From Stenotrophomonas bentonitica (lineage in GTDB: Bacteria; Pseudomonadota; Gammaproteobacteria; Xanthomonadales; Xanthomonadaceae), in the NCBI RefSeq assembly GCF_002887735.1, contig NZ_PKQP01000004.1:248001-312000 (forward strand): 64,000 nt of DNA. Direction: 5' to 3'. Positions 1-9,880 of the stretch are shown piece after piece; within the stretch, counting starts at the first letter, position 1; the number at the start of each line of letters is the position of its first letter. The notes under the pieces were generated by a model. That model had not been told where the DNA came from, did not search any database, and saw only the letters and a program-made list of their open reading frames with translations. Position numbers and translations under genes: made by a program.

Positions 1-1
1 G

Positions 2-928
2 CCGACGCTGGATCGCCTTGGCATCCGTACCGACGTGCTCGGCGATATCGCGGGCATCCACGCCCGCCGCCTGTGGGATGCCGACATGCTGGCCTCCGAC
101 GCCGCCACGCTGGCCGCCCGCAAAGCCCTGGAAGACGCCGGGATCGGCGCCGACAAGATCGGCCTGCTGGTCAACACCTCGGTCAGCCGCGATTACCTGG
201 AGCCGTCCACGGCCAGCATCGTCTCGGGCAACCTGGGGGTCGGCGACGAATGCATGACCTTCGACGTCGCCAATGCCTGCCTGGCCTTCATCAACGGCAT
301 GGACATCGCCGCCCGCATGCTCGAACGCGGCGAGATCGACTACGCGCTGATCGTCGACGGTGAAACCGCCAACCTGGTGTACGAGAAGACCCTCGAGCGC
401 ATGGCCCTGCCGGGCGTGACCGCCGATGACTTCCGCAACGAGATGGCCGCCCTGACCCTGGGCTGCGGTGCCGCGGCGATGGTCATGGCGCGCACCGAGC
501 TGGTGCCCGATGCCCCGCGTTACCGCGGTGGCGTGACCCGCTCGGCGACCGAGTGGAACCAGCTGTGCCGCGGCAACCTGGACCGCATGGTCACCGACAC
601 CCGCATGCTGCTGATCGAAGGCATCAAGCTGGCGCAGAAGACCTTCGTCGCCGCCCGTGAAGCACTGGGCTGGGCCGTGGAGGAACTGGACCAGTTCGTG
701 ATCCACCAGGTCAGCCAGCCGCATACCGCTGCCTTCATCAAGAACTTCGGGATCGACCCGAAGAAGGTGATGACGATCTTCGGCGAGCACGGCAACATCG
801 GCCCGGCCTCGGTGCCGATCGTGCTGAGCAAGCTCAAGCAGCTGGGCAAGCTGAAGAAGGGCGATCGCATCGCGCTGCTCGGCATCGGCTCGGGCCTGAA
901 CTGCTCGATGGCCGAAGTGGTCTGGTAA
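2..928 (+). CDS. oleA: OleA, acyl-CoA condensing thiolase-fold enzyme (5' end cut by window)
   Basis: OleA joins two fatty acyl-CoAs head to head into a beta-keto acid, the first step of long-chain olefin synthesis. The reading frame is open from base 2, so roughly the first 30 residues of this ~340-residue family lie outside the window. The nucleophilic Cys sits in NACLAF (about residue 93 of the visible part). The catalytic His (VIHQVS) and Asn (EHGNIG) follow with the 30-residue spacing of the thiolase superfamily. The sequence closely resembles Xanthomonas OleA as I remember it. It is followed by a strong terminator and then oleB. Very confident of family and role. Confidence 0.95.
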   Translation, partial: PTLDRLGIRTDVLGDIAGIHARRLWDADMLASDAATLAARKALEDAGIGADKIGLLVNTSVSRDYLEPSTASIVSGNLGVGDECMTFDVANACLAFINGMDIAARMLERGEIDYALIVDGETANLVYEKTLERMALPGVTADDFRNEMAALTLGCGAAAMVMARTELVPDAPRYRGGVTRSATEWNQLCRGNLDRMVTDTRMLLIEGIKLAQKTFVAAREALGWAVEELDQFVIHQVSQPHTAAFIKNFGIDPKKVMTIFGEHGNIGPASVPIVLSKLKQLGKLKKGDRIALLGIGSGLNCSMAEVVW

Positions 929-995
929 CCCATTGGCCGCAGCCTGCTGCGGCGTTGCTTCCGGGGCCGTGTCTGCTGCGCCGGAATTGAACATC

Positions 996-1020
996 AAGGG
1001 CCGGTTCTGCCGGCCCTTTT
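996..1020 (+). terminator. Rho-independent terminator between oleA and oleB
   Basis: A 9-bp stem (AAGGGCCGG / CCGGCCCTT) with a 5-nt loop ends in a TTTT run. It lies 15 bp before the oleB start codon. This would end or attenuate oleA transcripts before oleB. Confidence 0.8.
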
Positions 1021-1035
1021 CACAGGTGCGATTGA

Positions 1036-1926
1036 ATGCCCCAGCTGCCCGGTTACCCCGCCCATCCGCACCGCTTCCAAGTGCGCCCCGGCTTGTCGAT
1101 GAGCTATCTCGACCAAGGCCCGCGCGATGGCGAGGTGGTGGTGATGGTCCACGGCAACCCGTCGTGGAGCTATTACTGGCGCACCCTGGTGGCCGGCCTC
1201 TCGGACAAGTACCGCTGCATCGTGCCGGACCATATCGGCATGGGCCTGTCGGACAAGCCCGATGATGCGCACTACGACTACACCCTGCAGTCGCGCGTGG
1301 ATGATCTGGACGCGCTGCTCGCGCACCTGGGCATCACCGGCCCGGTGACCCTGGCCGTGCACGACTGGGGCGGCATGATCGGCTTCGGCTGGGCGCTGTC
1401 GCACCACGCGCAGGTCAAGCGCCTGGTGGTGCTCAACACCGCCGCCTTCCCGATGCCGGCCGCGAAGAAGATGCCGTGGCAGATCGCGCTGGGTCGCCAC
1501 TGGAAGATTGGCGAGTGGCTCATCCGTACCTTCAACGCCTTCTCCTCCGGTGCTTCGTGGCTGGGCGTGGAACGGAAGATGCCGGCGGACGTACGCCACG
1601 CGTACGTGTCGCCGTACAACAGCTACGCCAACCGCATCAGCACCATCCGCTTCATGCAGGACATCCCGCTGTCACCGGCCGACAAGGCCTGGTCGCTGCT
1701 GGAGCGTTCCGGCCAGACCCTGCCCAGCTACGCCGACCGCCCGGCGTTCATCGGCTGGGGCCTGCGCGACTTCGTGTTCGACCATCACTTCCTGAAGGGC
1801 TTCGAGGCCGCGCTGCCGCAGGCGCAGGTGCACGCCTTCGAGGATGCCGGGCATTACGTGCTGGAGGACAAGCACGAGGTGCTGGTGCCGAAGATCCGCG
1901 CGTTTCTGGACGCGAATCCGATCTGA
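1036..1926 (+). CDS. oleB: OleB, alpha/beta-hydrolase of olefin biosynthesis
   Basis: OleB is a haloalkane-dehalogenase-like alpha/beta hydrolase that decarboxylates the beta-lactone made by OleC to the final cis-olefin. The 296-residue protein has the oxyanion-region motif HGNPSWS near residue 40 and the nucleophile elbow HDWGG near residue 110, with Asp as nucleophile. A distal His (DAGHYV) lies near the C-terminus. AGGTG 8 bp before the ATG serves as ribosome site. The oleA terminator stands directly upstream, leaving little room for a separate promoter, so expression probably depends on read-through. Family identity is firm; the role rests on the ole context. Confidence 0.92.
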   Translation: MPQLPGYPAHPHRFQVRPGLSMSYLDQGPRDGEVVVMVHGNPSWSYYWRTLVAGLSDKYRCIVPDHIGMGLSDKPDDAHYDYTLQSRVDDLDALLAHLGITGPVTLAVHDWGGMIGFGWALSHHAQVKRLVVLNTAAFPMPAAKKMPWQIALGRHWKIGEWLIRTFNAFSSGASWLGVERKMPADVRHAYVSPYNSYANRISTIRFMQDIPLSPADKAWSLLERSGQTLPSYADRPAFIGWGLRDFVFDHHFLKGFEAALPQAQVHAFEDAGHYVLEDKHEVLVPKIRAFLDANPI

Positions 1927-1931
1927 TCGGC

Positions 1932-1956
1932 GTGACGACCCACGGTCGTCACCTAC
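1932..1956 (-). repeat. SMAG-type REP palindrome
   Basis: A 9-bp stem (GTGACGACC / GGTCGTCAC) with a 3-nt loop is followed by CTAC, i.e. a GTAG head on the minus strand. It matches the GTAG-headed REP family described in Stenotrophomonas maltophilia. It faces the copy at 1982. Confidence 0.75.
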
Positions 1957-1981
1957 CATCAACCGGTAGGCACCCTCACCG

Positions 1982-2004
1982 GTAGAGCCGACCGTTGGTC
2001 GGCT
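1982..2004 (+). repeat. SMAG-type REP palindrome
   Basis: GTAG head followed by an 8-bp stem AGCCGACC / GGTCGGCT with GTT loop. Together with the opposite-facing copy at 1932-1956 it forms an inverted pair between the convergent oleB and YkgJ-type genes, where it could act as a bidirectional transcript end. Confidence 0.8.
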
Positions 2005-2055
2005 GCTTTCCGGTCGGCTGCTTCCGCCCTCGCGCCATAACCCCGCCCCCCCCAA

Positions 2056-2481
2056 CTACGCCGCGATCGGCGCCTGCGGCGCCGGCGAATTGCCGTTGTC
2101 ATCGGGATGATCATCATCATTGCCCGCCTCGTCCCGCCAGCGCCAGTCGGCCAGGGTCAGCGCCGGCATGCCGTGCGCGATGCGCGCCTTGTCGCACTGC
2201 GGGCTGGCCTTGCCGTACTCCCACGAGGCGTCCACCTCACGGCACACGCTGGGGCGGTTGGGGTGGATGCTGCAGCGCGAATACACCCCGATCTCCGCAT
2301 CCAGCGCCACGCAGTAGACCGGCTTGGACAGGGTGCCGCGCATGCACAGCCGGTGCGGGTCCAGCACCTGGGTGAGCTCGTGCGGGACGCCCCCCGGGGT
2401 GACCTCGTCCGATTCCATCCAGTGGAAGGCCACACGGTACTGGGTGCAGCAGGCGCCGCAGGTGAGGCAGGGATGGGGCAT
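2056..2481 (-). CDS. YkgJ-family cysteine-cluster protein
   Basis: A 141-residue protein beginning at the ATG directly before PHPCLTCGACC. Family members carry a CxxCGxCC-type cluster plus later Cys residues that probably bind zinc or an iron-sulfur centre; biochemical function is unknown. Visible are CLTCGACC near residue 5, further Cys residues (LCMRG, YCVAL, RCSIHPNRPSVC) and C in SPQC. The gene is opposite to and inserted between oleB and oleC, ending 130 bp from oleB. An upstream in-frame extension is possible but would run into the oleC promoter and coding region, and shows no homology. Family confident, function unknown. Confidence 0.85.
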   Translation of the reverse strand: MPHPCLTCGACCTQYRVAFHWMESDEVTPGGVPHELTQVLDPHRLCMRGTLSKPVYCVALDAEIGVYSRCSIHPNRPSVCREVDASWEYGKASPQCDKARIAHGMPALTLADWRWRDEAGNDDDHPDDNGNSPAPQAPIAA

Positions 2482-2572
2482 GGGGCACCGGCCTTGGGCG
2501 GCAGCGAAGCAGGAGGGAAGGGCGCGAATTTTCCACGCCAACGGCCGGCGCGCAAGAATTTTCTGCAGCGGC

Positions 2573-2585
2573 GACAATGAACGGA
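2573..2585 (+). promoter_or_regulatory. -10-like box placed for leaderless oleC mRNA
   Basis: GACAAT at 2573-2578 ends 6 nt before the oleC ATG, and no Shine-Dalgarno sequence is visible. This geometry is expected for transcription starting at the A of the start codon. No convincing -35 box is seen. Confidence 0.4.
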
Positions 2586-4240
2586 TGAACAGCGCCATCA
2601 ATATCGCCGCGCGCCTGCCCGAGCTGGCCCGTGAACGCCCCGACCAGATCGCCATCCGCTGCCCCGGCACGCCCGGGCCCGGCGGCATGGCGCGCTACGA
2701 CGTCACCCTGGATTACCGCACCCTCAACGCCCGCAGCGATGCGATGGCGGCCGGGCTGGCCGCGCACGGCATCGGCCGCGGCGTGCGCGCGGTGGTGATG
2801 GTGCGGCCCTCGCCGGAATTCTTCCTGCTGATGTTCGCGCTGTTCAAGAACGGCGCGGTCCCGGTGCTGGTCGACCCGGGCATCGACAAGCGCGCGCTGA
2901 AGCAATGCCTGGACGAGGCCCAGCCGGAGGCCTTCATCGGCATCGGCCTGGCCCACGTGGCGCGCCTGGCGCTGCGCTGGTGCCGCTCTGCACGCCTGCT
3001 GGTGACCGTTGGCCGCCGCTGGGGCTGGGGTGGCACCACCCTGGCCCGGCTGGAAGCCCAGGGCGCCACGGTGGCGCCTGCGCTGGCCCCGACCGATGGC
3101 GAGGACGTCGCCGCGATCCTGTTCACCAGCGGCTCCACCGGCGTGCCCAAGGGCGTGGTCTACCGCCACCGTCATTTCGTGGGCCAGGTCGAGCTGCTGC
3201 GCGCCGCCTTCGGGATGGAGCCGGGTGGGGTCGACCTGCCGACCTTCCCGCCGTTCGCGCTGTTTGATCCGGCGCTGGGGCTGACCTCGGTAATCCCGGA
3301 CATGGATCCGACCCGGCCGGCCCAGGCCGATCCGCGCAAGCTGCATGACGCGATCAACCGCTTTGGTGTCACCCAGCTGTTCGGCTCGCCGGCGCTGATG
3401 CGGGTACTGGCCGATCACGGCCAGCCGCTGCCCGGCGTGCGCCGGGTGACCTCGGCCGGGGCACCGGTGCCGCCGGACGTGGTCGCGCGGATCCGCCGCC
3501 TGCTGCCCGACGACGCCCAGTTCTGGACCCCCTACGGCGCTACCGAGTGCCTGCCGGTGGCGGTGATCGAAGGTCGCGAGCTGGAGAACACCCGCCAGGC
3601 CACCGAGGCCGGCGCCGGTACCTGCGTCGGCCGCGTGGTCGCGCCGAACCAGGTGCGCATCATCGCCATCGATGACGCGCCGCTGCCGGGCTGGTCGCAG
3701 GCCCGCGAGCTGGCCGCCGGCGAGGTCGGCGAGATCACCGTGGCCGGTCCCACCGCCACCGACAGCTACTTCAATCGCCCGCAGGCGACCGCGCAGGCGA
3801 AGATCACCGAGACCCTGACCGATGGCAGCACGCGGGTCGTGCACCGGATGGGCGATGTCGGCTATTTCGATGCGCAGGGGCGGCTGTGGTTCTGCGGGCG
3901 CAAGACCCAGCGCGTGGAAACCGCGCAGGGGCCGCTGTATACCGAGCAGGTCGAGCCGGTGTTCAACGCGCTCGATGGCCTCGCCCGCACCGCGCTGGTC
4001 GGCGTGGGTGCACCGGGCCGGCAGGTGCCGGTGCTGTGCTACGAGCTGCTGCCCGGTACCGTCGATTCCCCCGCGCTGGTCGAGCGGCTGCGCCGCGAGG
4101 CCGCCGCGCACGCGCATACCGCGCGCATCGAGCGCTTCCTGCTCCACCCGGGCTTCCCGGTCGACATCCGCCACAACGCCAAGATCGGCCGCGAGAAGCT
4201 CGCGGTCTGGGCCACCGCGCAACTGGAGCAGCACGCATGA
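2585..4240 (+). CDS. oleC: OleC, beta-lactone synthetase (AMP-ligase superfamily)
   Basis: OleC uses ATP to cyclise the beta-hydroxy acid from OleD into a cis-beta-lactone. The 551-residue protein has the ANL-superfamily P-loop [11 protein letters not shown] at about residues 180-190 and the later YGATECLP motif. A further adenylation-domain core RMGDVGYFD and a C-terminal lysine region (AKIGREKLA) are also seen. The ATG at 2585 gives the usual family length; the upstream in-frame codons have no homology. It overlaps oleD by an ATGA junction, so the two are translationally coupled. Confidence 0.94.
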   Translation: MNSAINIAARLPELARERPDQIAIRCPGTPGPGGMARYDVTLDYRTLNARSDAMAAGLAAHGIGRGVRAVVMVRPSPEFFLLMFALFKNGAVPVLVDPGIDKRALKQCLDEAQPEAFIGIGLAHVARLALRWCRSARLLVTVGRRWGWGGTTLARLEAQGATVAPALAPTDGEDVAAILFTSGSTGVPKGVVYRHRHFVGQVELLRAAFGMEPGGVDLPTFPPFALFDPALGLTSVIPDMDPTRPAQADPRKLHDAINRFGVTQLFGSPALMRVLADHGQPLPGVRRVTSAGAPVPPDVVARIRRLLPDDAQFWTPYGATECLPVAVIEGRELENTRQATEAGAGTCVGRVVAPNQVRIIAIDDAPLPGWSQARELAAGEVGEITVAGPTATDSYFNRPQATAQAKITETLTDGSTRVVHRMGDVGYFDAQGRLWFCGRKTQRVETAQGPLYTEQVEPVFNALDGLARTALVGVGAPGRQVPVLCYELLPGTVDSPALVERLRREAAAHAHTARIERFLLHPGFPVDIRHNAKIGREKLAVWATAQLEQHA

Positions 4241-5247
4241 AGATCCTCGTTACCGGTGGCGGCGGCTTCCTTGGCCAGGCCCTGTGCAAGGGGTTGATCG
4301 AGCGCGGCCACCAAGTGCTGGCGTTCAACCGCGGCCATTACCCTGCGCTGCAGGCGATGGGCGTGGGCCAGATCCGCGGCGACCTGGCCGATGCGCAGGC
4401 GGTGATGCACGCGGTGGCCGGGGTCGATGCGGTCTTCCACAATGGCGCCAAGGCCGGTGCCTGGGGCAGCTATGACAGTTACCACCAGGCCAACGTGGTC
4501 GGCACCGACAACGTCATCGCGGCCTGCCGCGCGCACGGCGTGGGCAAGCTGGTCTACACCTCCACGCCCAGCGTCACCCATCGCGCCACCCATCCGGTCG
4601 AGGGCCTGGGCGCCGATGAGGTGCCGTATGGCAAGAACTTCCAGGCGCCGTATGCGGCCACCAAGGCCATCGCCGAGCAACGCGTGCTGGCCGCCAACGA
4701 TGCGCAGCTGGCTACCGTCGCGTTGCGGCCCCGGCTGATCTGGGGCCCGGGCGACCAGCAGCTGGTGCCGCGCCTGGCCGAGCGCGCCCGCGCCGGCCGC
4801 CTGCGCTTCGTGGGCGATGGGCAGAACAAGGTCGATACCACCTACATCGACAACGCCGCACTGGCCCACTTCCTCGCCCTGGAGCACCTGGCCCCGGGCG
4901 CGGCCTGCGCCGGCAAGGCGTACTTCATCTCCAACGGCGAGCCGCTGCCGATGCGCGAGCTGCTCAACAAGCTGCTGGCCGCCGTGGACGCCCCGCCGGT
5001 GACCCGGTCGATCAGCTTCAGGACCGCCTACCGGATCGGTGCGGTCTGCGAGCGGCTGTGGCCGCTGCTGCGCCTGCGCGGCGAGCCGCCGATGACCCGC
5101 TTCCTGGCCGAACAGCTGTGCACGCCGCACTGGTACAGCATGGAACCGGCGCGCCGGGACTTCGGCTATGTGCCCCGGGTCAGCATCGAAGAAGGGCTGC
5201 TGCGGCTGGCTTCTTCATCGAACGCACAGGAATCCATCACTCCCTGA
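4237..5247 (+). CDS. oleD: OleD, NAD(P)-dependent beta-keto acid reductase
   Basis: OleD is an extended short-chain dehydrogenase that reduces the OleA product to a 2-alkyl-3-hydroxy acid. The 336-residue protein starts with the nucleotide-binding glycine motif TGGGGFLG (residues 6-13). It has the catalytic Y-x-x-x-K as YAATK (Tyr139, Lys143) with an upstream Ser/Thr-rich strand YTSTPS. It is the last ole gene and overlaps oleC by 4 bp. OleB, OleC and OleD are known to form a multienzyme assembly in Xanthomonas. Confidence 0.94.
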   Translation: MKILVTGGGGFLGQALCKGLIERGHQVLAFNRGHYPALQAMGVGQIRGDLADAQAVMHAVAGVDAVFHNGAKAGAWGSYDSYHQANVVGTDNVIAACRAHGVGKLVYTSTPSVTHRATHPVEGLGADEVPYGKNFQAPYAATKAIAEQRVLAANDAQLATVALRPRLIWGPGDQQLVPRLAERARAGRLRFVGDGQNKVDTTYIDNAALAHFLALEHLAPGAACAGKAYFISNGEPLPMRELLNKLLAAVDAPPVTRSISFRTAYRIGAVCERLWPLLRLRGEPPMTRFLAEQLCTPHWYSMEPARRDFGYVPRVSIEEGLLRLASSSNAQESITP

Positions 5248-5310
5248 ACACCGCGGGTTGGTGAACATGGACCCACGCCAACTCCGGCACGCATCAACGC
5301 GAGGGTCGAC

Positions 5311-5466
5311 ATGCTGCATTACGCCGTCATCTTTTTTGTCATCGCCATCATCGCGGCGGTACTTGGTTTCTCGGGCATTGCCGGCGCTGCCAGCAACGTC
5401 GCCTGGATCCTGTTCGTCGTCTTCCTGATCCTGGCGGTGGTGTCGATGTTCCGCAAGCGGACCTAG
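5311..5466 (+). CDS. DUF1328 small membrane protein (YtjA type)
   Basis: A 51-residue, almost wholly hydrophobic protein starting [20 protein letters not shown] and ending MFRKRT. Two membrane helices at about residues 3-22 and 29-46 are separated by the GIAGAAS turn typical of DUF1328. Function is unknown; family members are common in proteobacteria. A purine-rich CGCGAGGG lies 4-11 bp upstream of the ATG. It is convergent with ddl, with two strong stem-loops between them. Confidence 0.85.
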   Translation: MLHYAVIFFVIAIIAAVLGFSGIAGAASNVAWILFVVFLILAVVSMFRKRT

Positions 5467-5472
5467 TGTCCG

Positions 5473-5510
5473 GCGCGTCCCACGCCACCTCTCTCCGGCG
5501 TGGGACGCGC
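5473..5510. terminator. Perfect 14-bp stem-loop between convergent genes
   Basis: Arms 5473-5486 and 5497-5510 (GCGCGTCCCACGCC and its exact complement) enclose a 10-nt pyrimidine-rich loop. No T-run follows. It probably ends or stabilises the DUF1328 transcript, and could work in both directions. Confidence 0.6.
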
Positions 5511-5520
5511 TGCGGAAACC

Positions 5521-5559
5521 ACGACGGCCTGACATCGGCGACGATGATCAGGCCGTCGT
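5521..5559 (-). terminator. 12-bp stem-loop containing the ddl stop codon
   Basis: Arms 5521-5532 and 5548-5559 are exact complements with a 15-nt loop. The 5548-5559 arm is the last coding triplets and stop codon of ddl, so the downstream arm is an inverted copy of the gene's tail. No T-run is seen. Confidence 0.5.
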
Positions 5560-6654
5560 TGCGATGGAGCTGCGCAGATCGCGCTCGTCGGCATGCCGGG
5601 CCATCGCCAGTTCCATCAGCCGCGTAATCAAGGCGGTGTAATCCAGCCCGCTGGCGGCCCACAACTTCGGGTACATGCTGATGCGGGTGAAGCCGGGCAG
5701 CGTGTTGATCTCATTGATCACCACCTCCCCAGCCGGGGTCAGGAACACATCCACCCTGGCCAGCCCCGCACAGTCCAGCGCCTGGTAGGCCCGCACCGCG
5801 ATCTCCCGGATACGGGACTGCTCGGCATCGGTGATGGCCGCCGGCACCACGACGTCCGCACCGCTTTCGCTGATGTACTTGGTGTCGTAGGAATAGAAAT
5901 CATCGTGCACGACCACCTCGCCGCAGACACTGGCCTCGGGGTGTTCATTGCCCAGCACGGCGCACTCGATCTCGCGGCCGGTGATCGCTGATTCCACCAG
6001 CGCCTTGTGATCGAACGACAGCGCCAGCGCGAGTGCGGTGTGGAACTCCGCCTCGCTGCGGACCTTGCTCACGCCCACCGAGGAGCCCTGGTTGGCCGGC
6101 TTCACGAACAGCGGCGTGCCCAGTTCGGCAACCAGCGCGGTGTAATCGGCCCGCGCCGCAGTGACCCGGTTGAAGCAGGCGAACGGTGCCACCACCAGAC
6201 CGGCATCGCGCAGCAGGCGCTTGGCCACGTCCTTGTCCATCGCCACCGCCGAGCCCAGCACGCCGGAGCCGACGAAGGGCAGGTTGGCCATGCGCAGCAG
6301 GCCCTGCAGCGAGCCATCCTCGCCCAGCGTGCCGTGCACGATCGGGAACACCACGTCGATCTGCTCCAGCGCGATGGCCGGATCGGTCGGGACCAGCTGC
6401 TGCCGCTCCAGGCCGGGCCGCACCGCCACCGCATTGCCCGAGCGGTGCAGCGCGATCCGTGCGGGGTCGCTGGCGTTGAGCAGGAAGTCGCGCGGGTCGC
6501 TCACATGCCACTGGCCCTGCTTGTCGATCCCGATCAGGCTGACCTCGAAACGGCCCTTGTCCAGCGCATCGAGAATGTTCTTCGCCGATTGCAGCGAAAC
6601 CTCGTGCTCGGCCGACCGGCCGCCGAAGATGATGCCTACCCGGGTCTTGCCCAT
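5548..6654 (-). CDS. ddl: D-alanine--D-alanine ligase
   Basis: Joins two D-alanines with ATP for peptidoglycan precursor synthesis in the cytoplasm. The 368-residue protein begins with the Ddl signature [14 protein letters not shown] (residues 7-20). It has the ATP-grasp [16 protein letters not shown] region and the C-terminal metal-binding EINTLPGFT. The start at 6654 is chosen because the signature lies at residue 7, as in other Ddl proteins, and AGGAG lies upstream. It is a stand-alone Ddl outside the mur-fts cluster. Confidence 0.95.
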   Translation of the reverse strand: MGKTRVGIIFGGRSAEHEVSLQSAKNILDALDKGRFEVSLIGIDKQGQWHVSDPRDFLLNASDPARIALHRSGNAVAVRPGLERQQLVPTDPAIALEQIDVVFPIVHGTLGEDGSLQGLLRMANLPFVGSGVLGSAVAMDKDVAKRLLRDAGLVVAPFACFNRVTAARADYTALVAELGTPLFVKPANQGSSVGVSKVRSEAEFHTALALALSFDHKALVESAITGREIECAVLGNEHPEASVCGEVVVHDDFYSYDTKYISESGADVVVPAAITDAEQSRIREIAVRAYQALDCAGLARVDVFLTPAGEVVINEINTLPGFTRISMYPKLWAASGLDYTALITRLMELAMARHADERDLRSSIATTA

Positions 6655-6804
6655 GCCTGTTGCCGCTCCTGTCGCTGTGTTGGGGAGCCATAGCATGAAC
6701 CGAGTCGGCGCCCGCGAAAACGCGTGTCCGGTGTCGATGTGGTGGGCACCTGGCGCGTGGCCAGGCGTGATGCCAGCGGACGCCCGCCGTTCAAGGGCGC
6801 GCGG

Positions 6805-6817
6805 TAGAATGCGGTGA
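6805..6817 (+). promoter_or_regulatory. -10-like box for leaderless ubiJ start
   Basis: TAGAAT at 6805-6810 ends 6 nt before ATG 6817, with no ribosome-binding site between. This suggests a leaderless transcript and favours ATG 6817 over the GTG three bases upstream. Confidence 0.4.
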
Positions 6818-7458
6818 TGGCCCGTTCCCTGCTCTCTTCCCTCAAGCCGCTGGCTGGCAATGCGCTGCAGCTCACGCTCAACCGCGCACTGGCGCTGGAC
6901 CCGGACACCCGCAGCGCGCTGGCCGCGCTGGATGGCCGCCACATCGCCCTGACCCTGGAATCGCCCGCGCTGGCGATGCGGATCGGGGTGGACGGTGAGC
7001 GGCTCACGGTCGGCCCGGTCGATCCGCAGCAGGAGCCGGACCTGGCCGTGCGCAGCACGCTGGGCGGGGTGCTGGCCCAGCTGCCGTTCCTGGCCAACGC
7101 CCGCCGTGGCGGTGATGCGCCGGCCGGGCGGGTCAAGGTCTCCGGTGATGCCGAACTGGCCCGCCGCCTGCAGCAGCTGGCGACCCGTTTCGATCCGGAC
7201 TGGCAGCAGCCGTTCGTGCGCGTGTTCGGCGAGGTGATGGGCGTGCAGATCGCCAACACCCTGCGCTCGGCACTGCAGCACGCGCGCCGCGGCGCGTCCG
7301 ACCTGGCGCACAGCGCCGCTGAATTTGTCACCGAGGAGTCGCGCGACGTGGTACCCCGAGCAGAACTGGATGCCTTCCACGACGATGTGGACGTGATGCG
7401 CGACGACGTTGAACGCATGGCCGTGCGCGTCCAGCGCCTGCGGCAGGTGGGCGCATGA
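6817..7458 (+). CDS. ubiJ: UbiJ, ubiquinone biosynthesis accessory factor (SCP2 domain)
   Basis: UbiJ is a lipid-binding scaffold of the soluble Ubi complex that organises the late steps of ubiquinone synthesis. The 213-residue protein has a sterol-carrier-protein-2 type fold over residues ~15-115. Its C-terminal part is rich in paired Asp/Val residues ([15 protein letters not shown]) and probably forms a coiled coil. It overlaps ubiB by ATGA, the usual ubiJ-ubiB arrangement. ubiE is not adjacent here. Identification rests on position plus SCP2-like sequence. Confidence 0.85.
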   Translation: MARSLLSSLKPLAGNALQLTLNRALALDPDTRSALAALDGRHIALTLESPALAMRIGVDGERLTVGPVDPQQEPDLAVRSTLGGVLAQLPFLANARRGGDAPAGRVKVSGDAELARRLQQLATRFDPDWQQPFVRVFGEVMGVQIANTLRSALQHARRGASDLAHSAAEFVTEESRDVVPRAELDAFHDDVDVMRDDVERMAVRVQRLRQVGA

Positions 7459-9113
7459 AGGCGATCTTCCGGGCCAGCCGCATCGGCCGCATCATCCTGC
7501 GCTACCGCCTCGACGATCTGCTCCAGGGCACCCCGGCCGAACGCTGGCTGCGCCTGGCAAAACCGTTCGTGCCACGCGCCTCGGCCGACATCGCCGCACA
7601 GTCGCGCGGCGCGCGCCTGCGCCTGGCACTGCAGGACCTCGGCCCGATCTTCGTCAAGTTCGGCCAGATCCTCTCCACCCGCCGCGACCTGATCCCGGCC
7701 GATGTCGCCAACGAGCTCACCCTGCTGCAGGACCGGGTCAAGCCGTTCGATGGCGCCACCGCGCAGGCGATCGTCGAACGTGCGCTCGGCCGCCCGGTCA
7801 GCGAAGCGTTCGCCAGCTTCGATCTGCAGCCGCTGGCCTCGGCCTCGATCGCGCAGGTGCACGCGGCCACGCTGGCCGATGGACGCCAGGTGGTGGTCAA
7901 GGTGCTGCGCCCGGACATCGAAAAGCAGATCGACGCGGACATCGCCCTGCTGAAGTCGGCCGCCGCACTGATCGAACGCGCGCACCCGCGCGCCGACAAG
8001 ATCCGCCCGCGCGAAGTGGTCGCCGAAGTTGAAAACACCCTGGCCGCCGAGCTGGATCTGCAGCGCGAAGGCGCCAATGCCAGCGTGCTGCGTCGCAACT
8101 GGATCGACTCGGACGATCTGTACGTACCGGAAGTGATCTGGAGCCATACCGCCGAGCGCGCGCTGACCCTGGAGCGCGTGTGGGGCATTCCGTCGGATGA
8201 CATCGTCGCGCTGGACAAGGCCGGCATCGACCGCAAGGCGCTGGCCGCCAAGGGCGTGCGGGTGTTCTACACCCAGGTGTTCCGCGACAACTTCTTCCAC
8301 GCCGACGCGCACGCCGGCAACATCTGGGTCGACACCGATCCGGCGCGCCGGGACAACCCGCGCTTCATCGCGCTGGATTTCGGCATCATGGGCCAGCTCT
8401 CCGAAGAAGATCAGTACTACCTGGCCGAGAACTTCATGGCCATCTTCAACAAGGATTACCGGCGCATGGCCGCGCTGCATGTCGAAGCCGGCTGGATGCC
8501 CAACAACGTGCGCATCGATGAGCTGGAAGCGGCCGCGCGCTCGGTGTGCGAACCCTATTTCACCCGCCCGCTGTCGCAGATCTCGCTGGCCGAGCTGCTG
8601 ATCAAGCTGTTCCGGGTGGCCCAGCGTTACGAGCTCACGTTGCAGCCGCAGCTGATCCTGCTGCAGAAGACCCTGCTCAACATCGAAGGCGTCGGCCGTC
8701 AGCTCGATCCGGAACTGGATATCTGGGCGGTCGCACGGCCGGTGCTCGAACGCATCCTGCGCGAGCGTTACAGCCCGCGCCGCGTGCTCAAGGAAGTGCG
8801 CAAGCGCCTGCCTGAAATCATGACGCATACCCCGGACATGCCGCGTCTGATCCATGCCTGGCTGCGCCAGCAGGTGGAAGGCGACCACGAATTGTCGATG
8901 CGCTCGCGCGATCTGGCCGCGCTGAACGTCAGCGTGCAGAAGCTGCAGAAGCGCGCGGTGGCCGCAATCGCCGGCGTCGGCCTGATGATCGTCGCTGCGG
9001 TGCTGTATGGCCTGCAGCCGGGCGGCTGGTACTTCGGCGATGCCCCGGTGTGGAGCTGGGTGACCGGCGCGGCGGGCGTGTTCTCGCTGGCCAGTGCCTG
9101 GTGGCGCCGATGA
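7455..9113 (+). CDS. ubiB: UbiB, ABC1/ADCK-family atypical kinase for ubiquinone synthesis
   Basis: UbiB is a membrane-attached ATPase/kinase-like protein needed for ubiquinone synthesis. The 552-residue protein shows the family KxGQ motif ([11 protein letters not shown], ~residue 65) and the Ala-rich loop ASIAQVHAA. Further motifs are [27 protein letters not shown] and DFGIMGQL. Two hydrophobic helices close the protein (about residues 500-550). It overlaps ubiJ upstream and truC downstream by 4 bp each, forming one operon. Confidence 0.95.
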   Translation: MKAIFRASRIGRIILRYRLDDLLQGTPAERWLRLAKPFVPRASADIAAQSRGARLRLALQDLGPIFVKFGQILSTRRDLIPADVANELTLLQDRVKPFDGATAQAIVERALGRPVSEAFASFDLQPLASASIAQVHAATLADGRQVVVKVLRPDIEKQIDADIALLKSAAALIERAHPRADKIRPREVVAEVENTLAAELDLQREGANASVLRRNWIDSDDLYVPEVIWSHTAERALTLERVWGIPSDDIVALDKAGIDRKALAAKGVRVFYTQVFRDNFFHADAHAGNIWVDTDPARRDNPRFIALDFGIMGQLSEEDQYYLAENFMAIFNKDYRRMAALHVEAGWMPNNVRIDELEAAARSVCEPYFTRPLSQISLAELLIKLFRVAQRYELTLQPQLILLQKTLLNIEGVGRQLDPELDIWAVARPVLERILRERYSPRRVLKEVRKRLPEIMTHTPDMPRLIHAWLRQQVEGDHELSMRSRDLAALNVSVQKLQKRAVAAIAGVGLMIVAAVLYGLQPGGWYFGDAPVWSWVTGAAGVFSLASAWWRR

Positions 9114-9856
9114 GCGCGATCGAGCTGCAGGCCGAGGCCATCGCCGAGGTGCCGGCGGCGCTTCCGCCCCTGCAGCTGCTGCACTTGGACGACCAGCTCG
9201 CCGTGGTCAACAAGCCCGCCGGGCTGATGGTCCATGACAGCAAGCTTGCCCGGGGCGAAGACGACTTCCTCGCCGACCGCCTGCGCGAACAGCTCGGCAA
9301 GCCGATCTTCCTCGTCCACCGCCTGGACCGCGCCACCAGCGGCTGCCTGCTGCTCGCCTTTGATCGCGAAAGCGCCAGCGTGCTCGGCAAATCGCTGATG
9401 GGTGGGGACGTCACCAAGGATTATCTGGCGATCTGCCGTGGCTGGCCGGCCGACGAGGCCTTCACCGTCGATCACGACCTCGATGGTGGCCCGGGCAAAC
9501 CGGTCAAGAAGCAGGCGATCACGCACTTCCAGCGCGTCGCCGTGGGCGAGATCGCCATTCCGATGGGCGGGTTCGAGACCTCACGTTACGCCCTGCTGCG
9601 CTGCCAGCCGCAGACCGGCCGGTTCCGTCAGATCCGCCGCCACCTCAAGCACCTCTCGCATCACCTGATCGGCGACACCAGCCACGGCGATGGCCGGCAC
9701 AACCGCAGCTTCCGCATGCAGGGCATCCACCGCATGCTGCTGCACGCCGAGCGCCTGCGCTTCCCGCATCCGGACGGCACGCCGATGGACATCAGCGCGC
9801 CGGTGGACGGGGAGTTCCGCAAGGCGATGGATCTGTTTGGTTGGGACGTGCGATAG
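9110..9856 (+). CDS. truC: RluA-family pseudouridine synthase, TruC-like
   Basis: Predicted to isomerise uridine to pseudouridine in RNA; TruC modifies U65 of certain tRNAs. The 248-residue protein has [13 protein letters not shown], typical of the family. The catalytic motif HRLDRATSG (catalytic Asp in RLD) and the [15 protein letters not shown] motif near residue 165 are present. There is no S4 domain, which favours TruC over RluA/RluC. The ATG overlaps the ubiB stop. Exact RNA target is inferred. Confidence 0.85.
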   Translation: MSAIELQAEAIAEVPAALPPLQLLHLDDQLAVVNKPAGLMVHDSKLARGEDDFLADRLREQLGKPIFLVHRLDRATSGCLLLAFDRESASVLGKSLMGGDVTKDYLAICRGWPADEAFTVDHDLDGGPGKPVKKQAITHFQRVAVGEIAIPMGGFETSRYALLRCQPQTGRFRQIRRHLKHLSHHLIGDTSHGDGRHNRSFRMQGIHRMLLHAERLRFPHPDGTPMDISAPVDGEFRKAMDLFGWDVR

Positions 9857-9877
9857 CCGACCAACGGTCGGCTCTAC
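9855..9877 (-). repeat. SMAG-type REP palindrome, probably also truC terminator
   Basis: AGCCGACC / GGTCGGCT stem with AAC loop and CTAC (minus-strand GTAG). On the plus strand it is followed by CGG, then TTATTTTTTT. The REP element with its T-rich tail could therefore terminate truC; it starts inside the truC stop codon. Confidence 0.75.
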
Positions 9878-9880
9878 CGG

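Noticed and set aside
1932..2004. The repeated palindromes as a CRISPR array
   Set aside because: The copies are scattered singly through the window with no regular spacers or cas genes; they are REP elements.
2237..4234. Long minus-strand open frame opposite oleC
   Set aside because: Shadow of oleC; translation is Gly/Arg/His-rich without domains.
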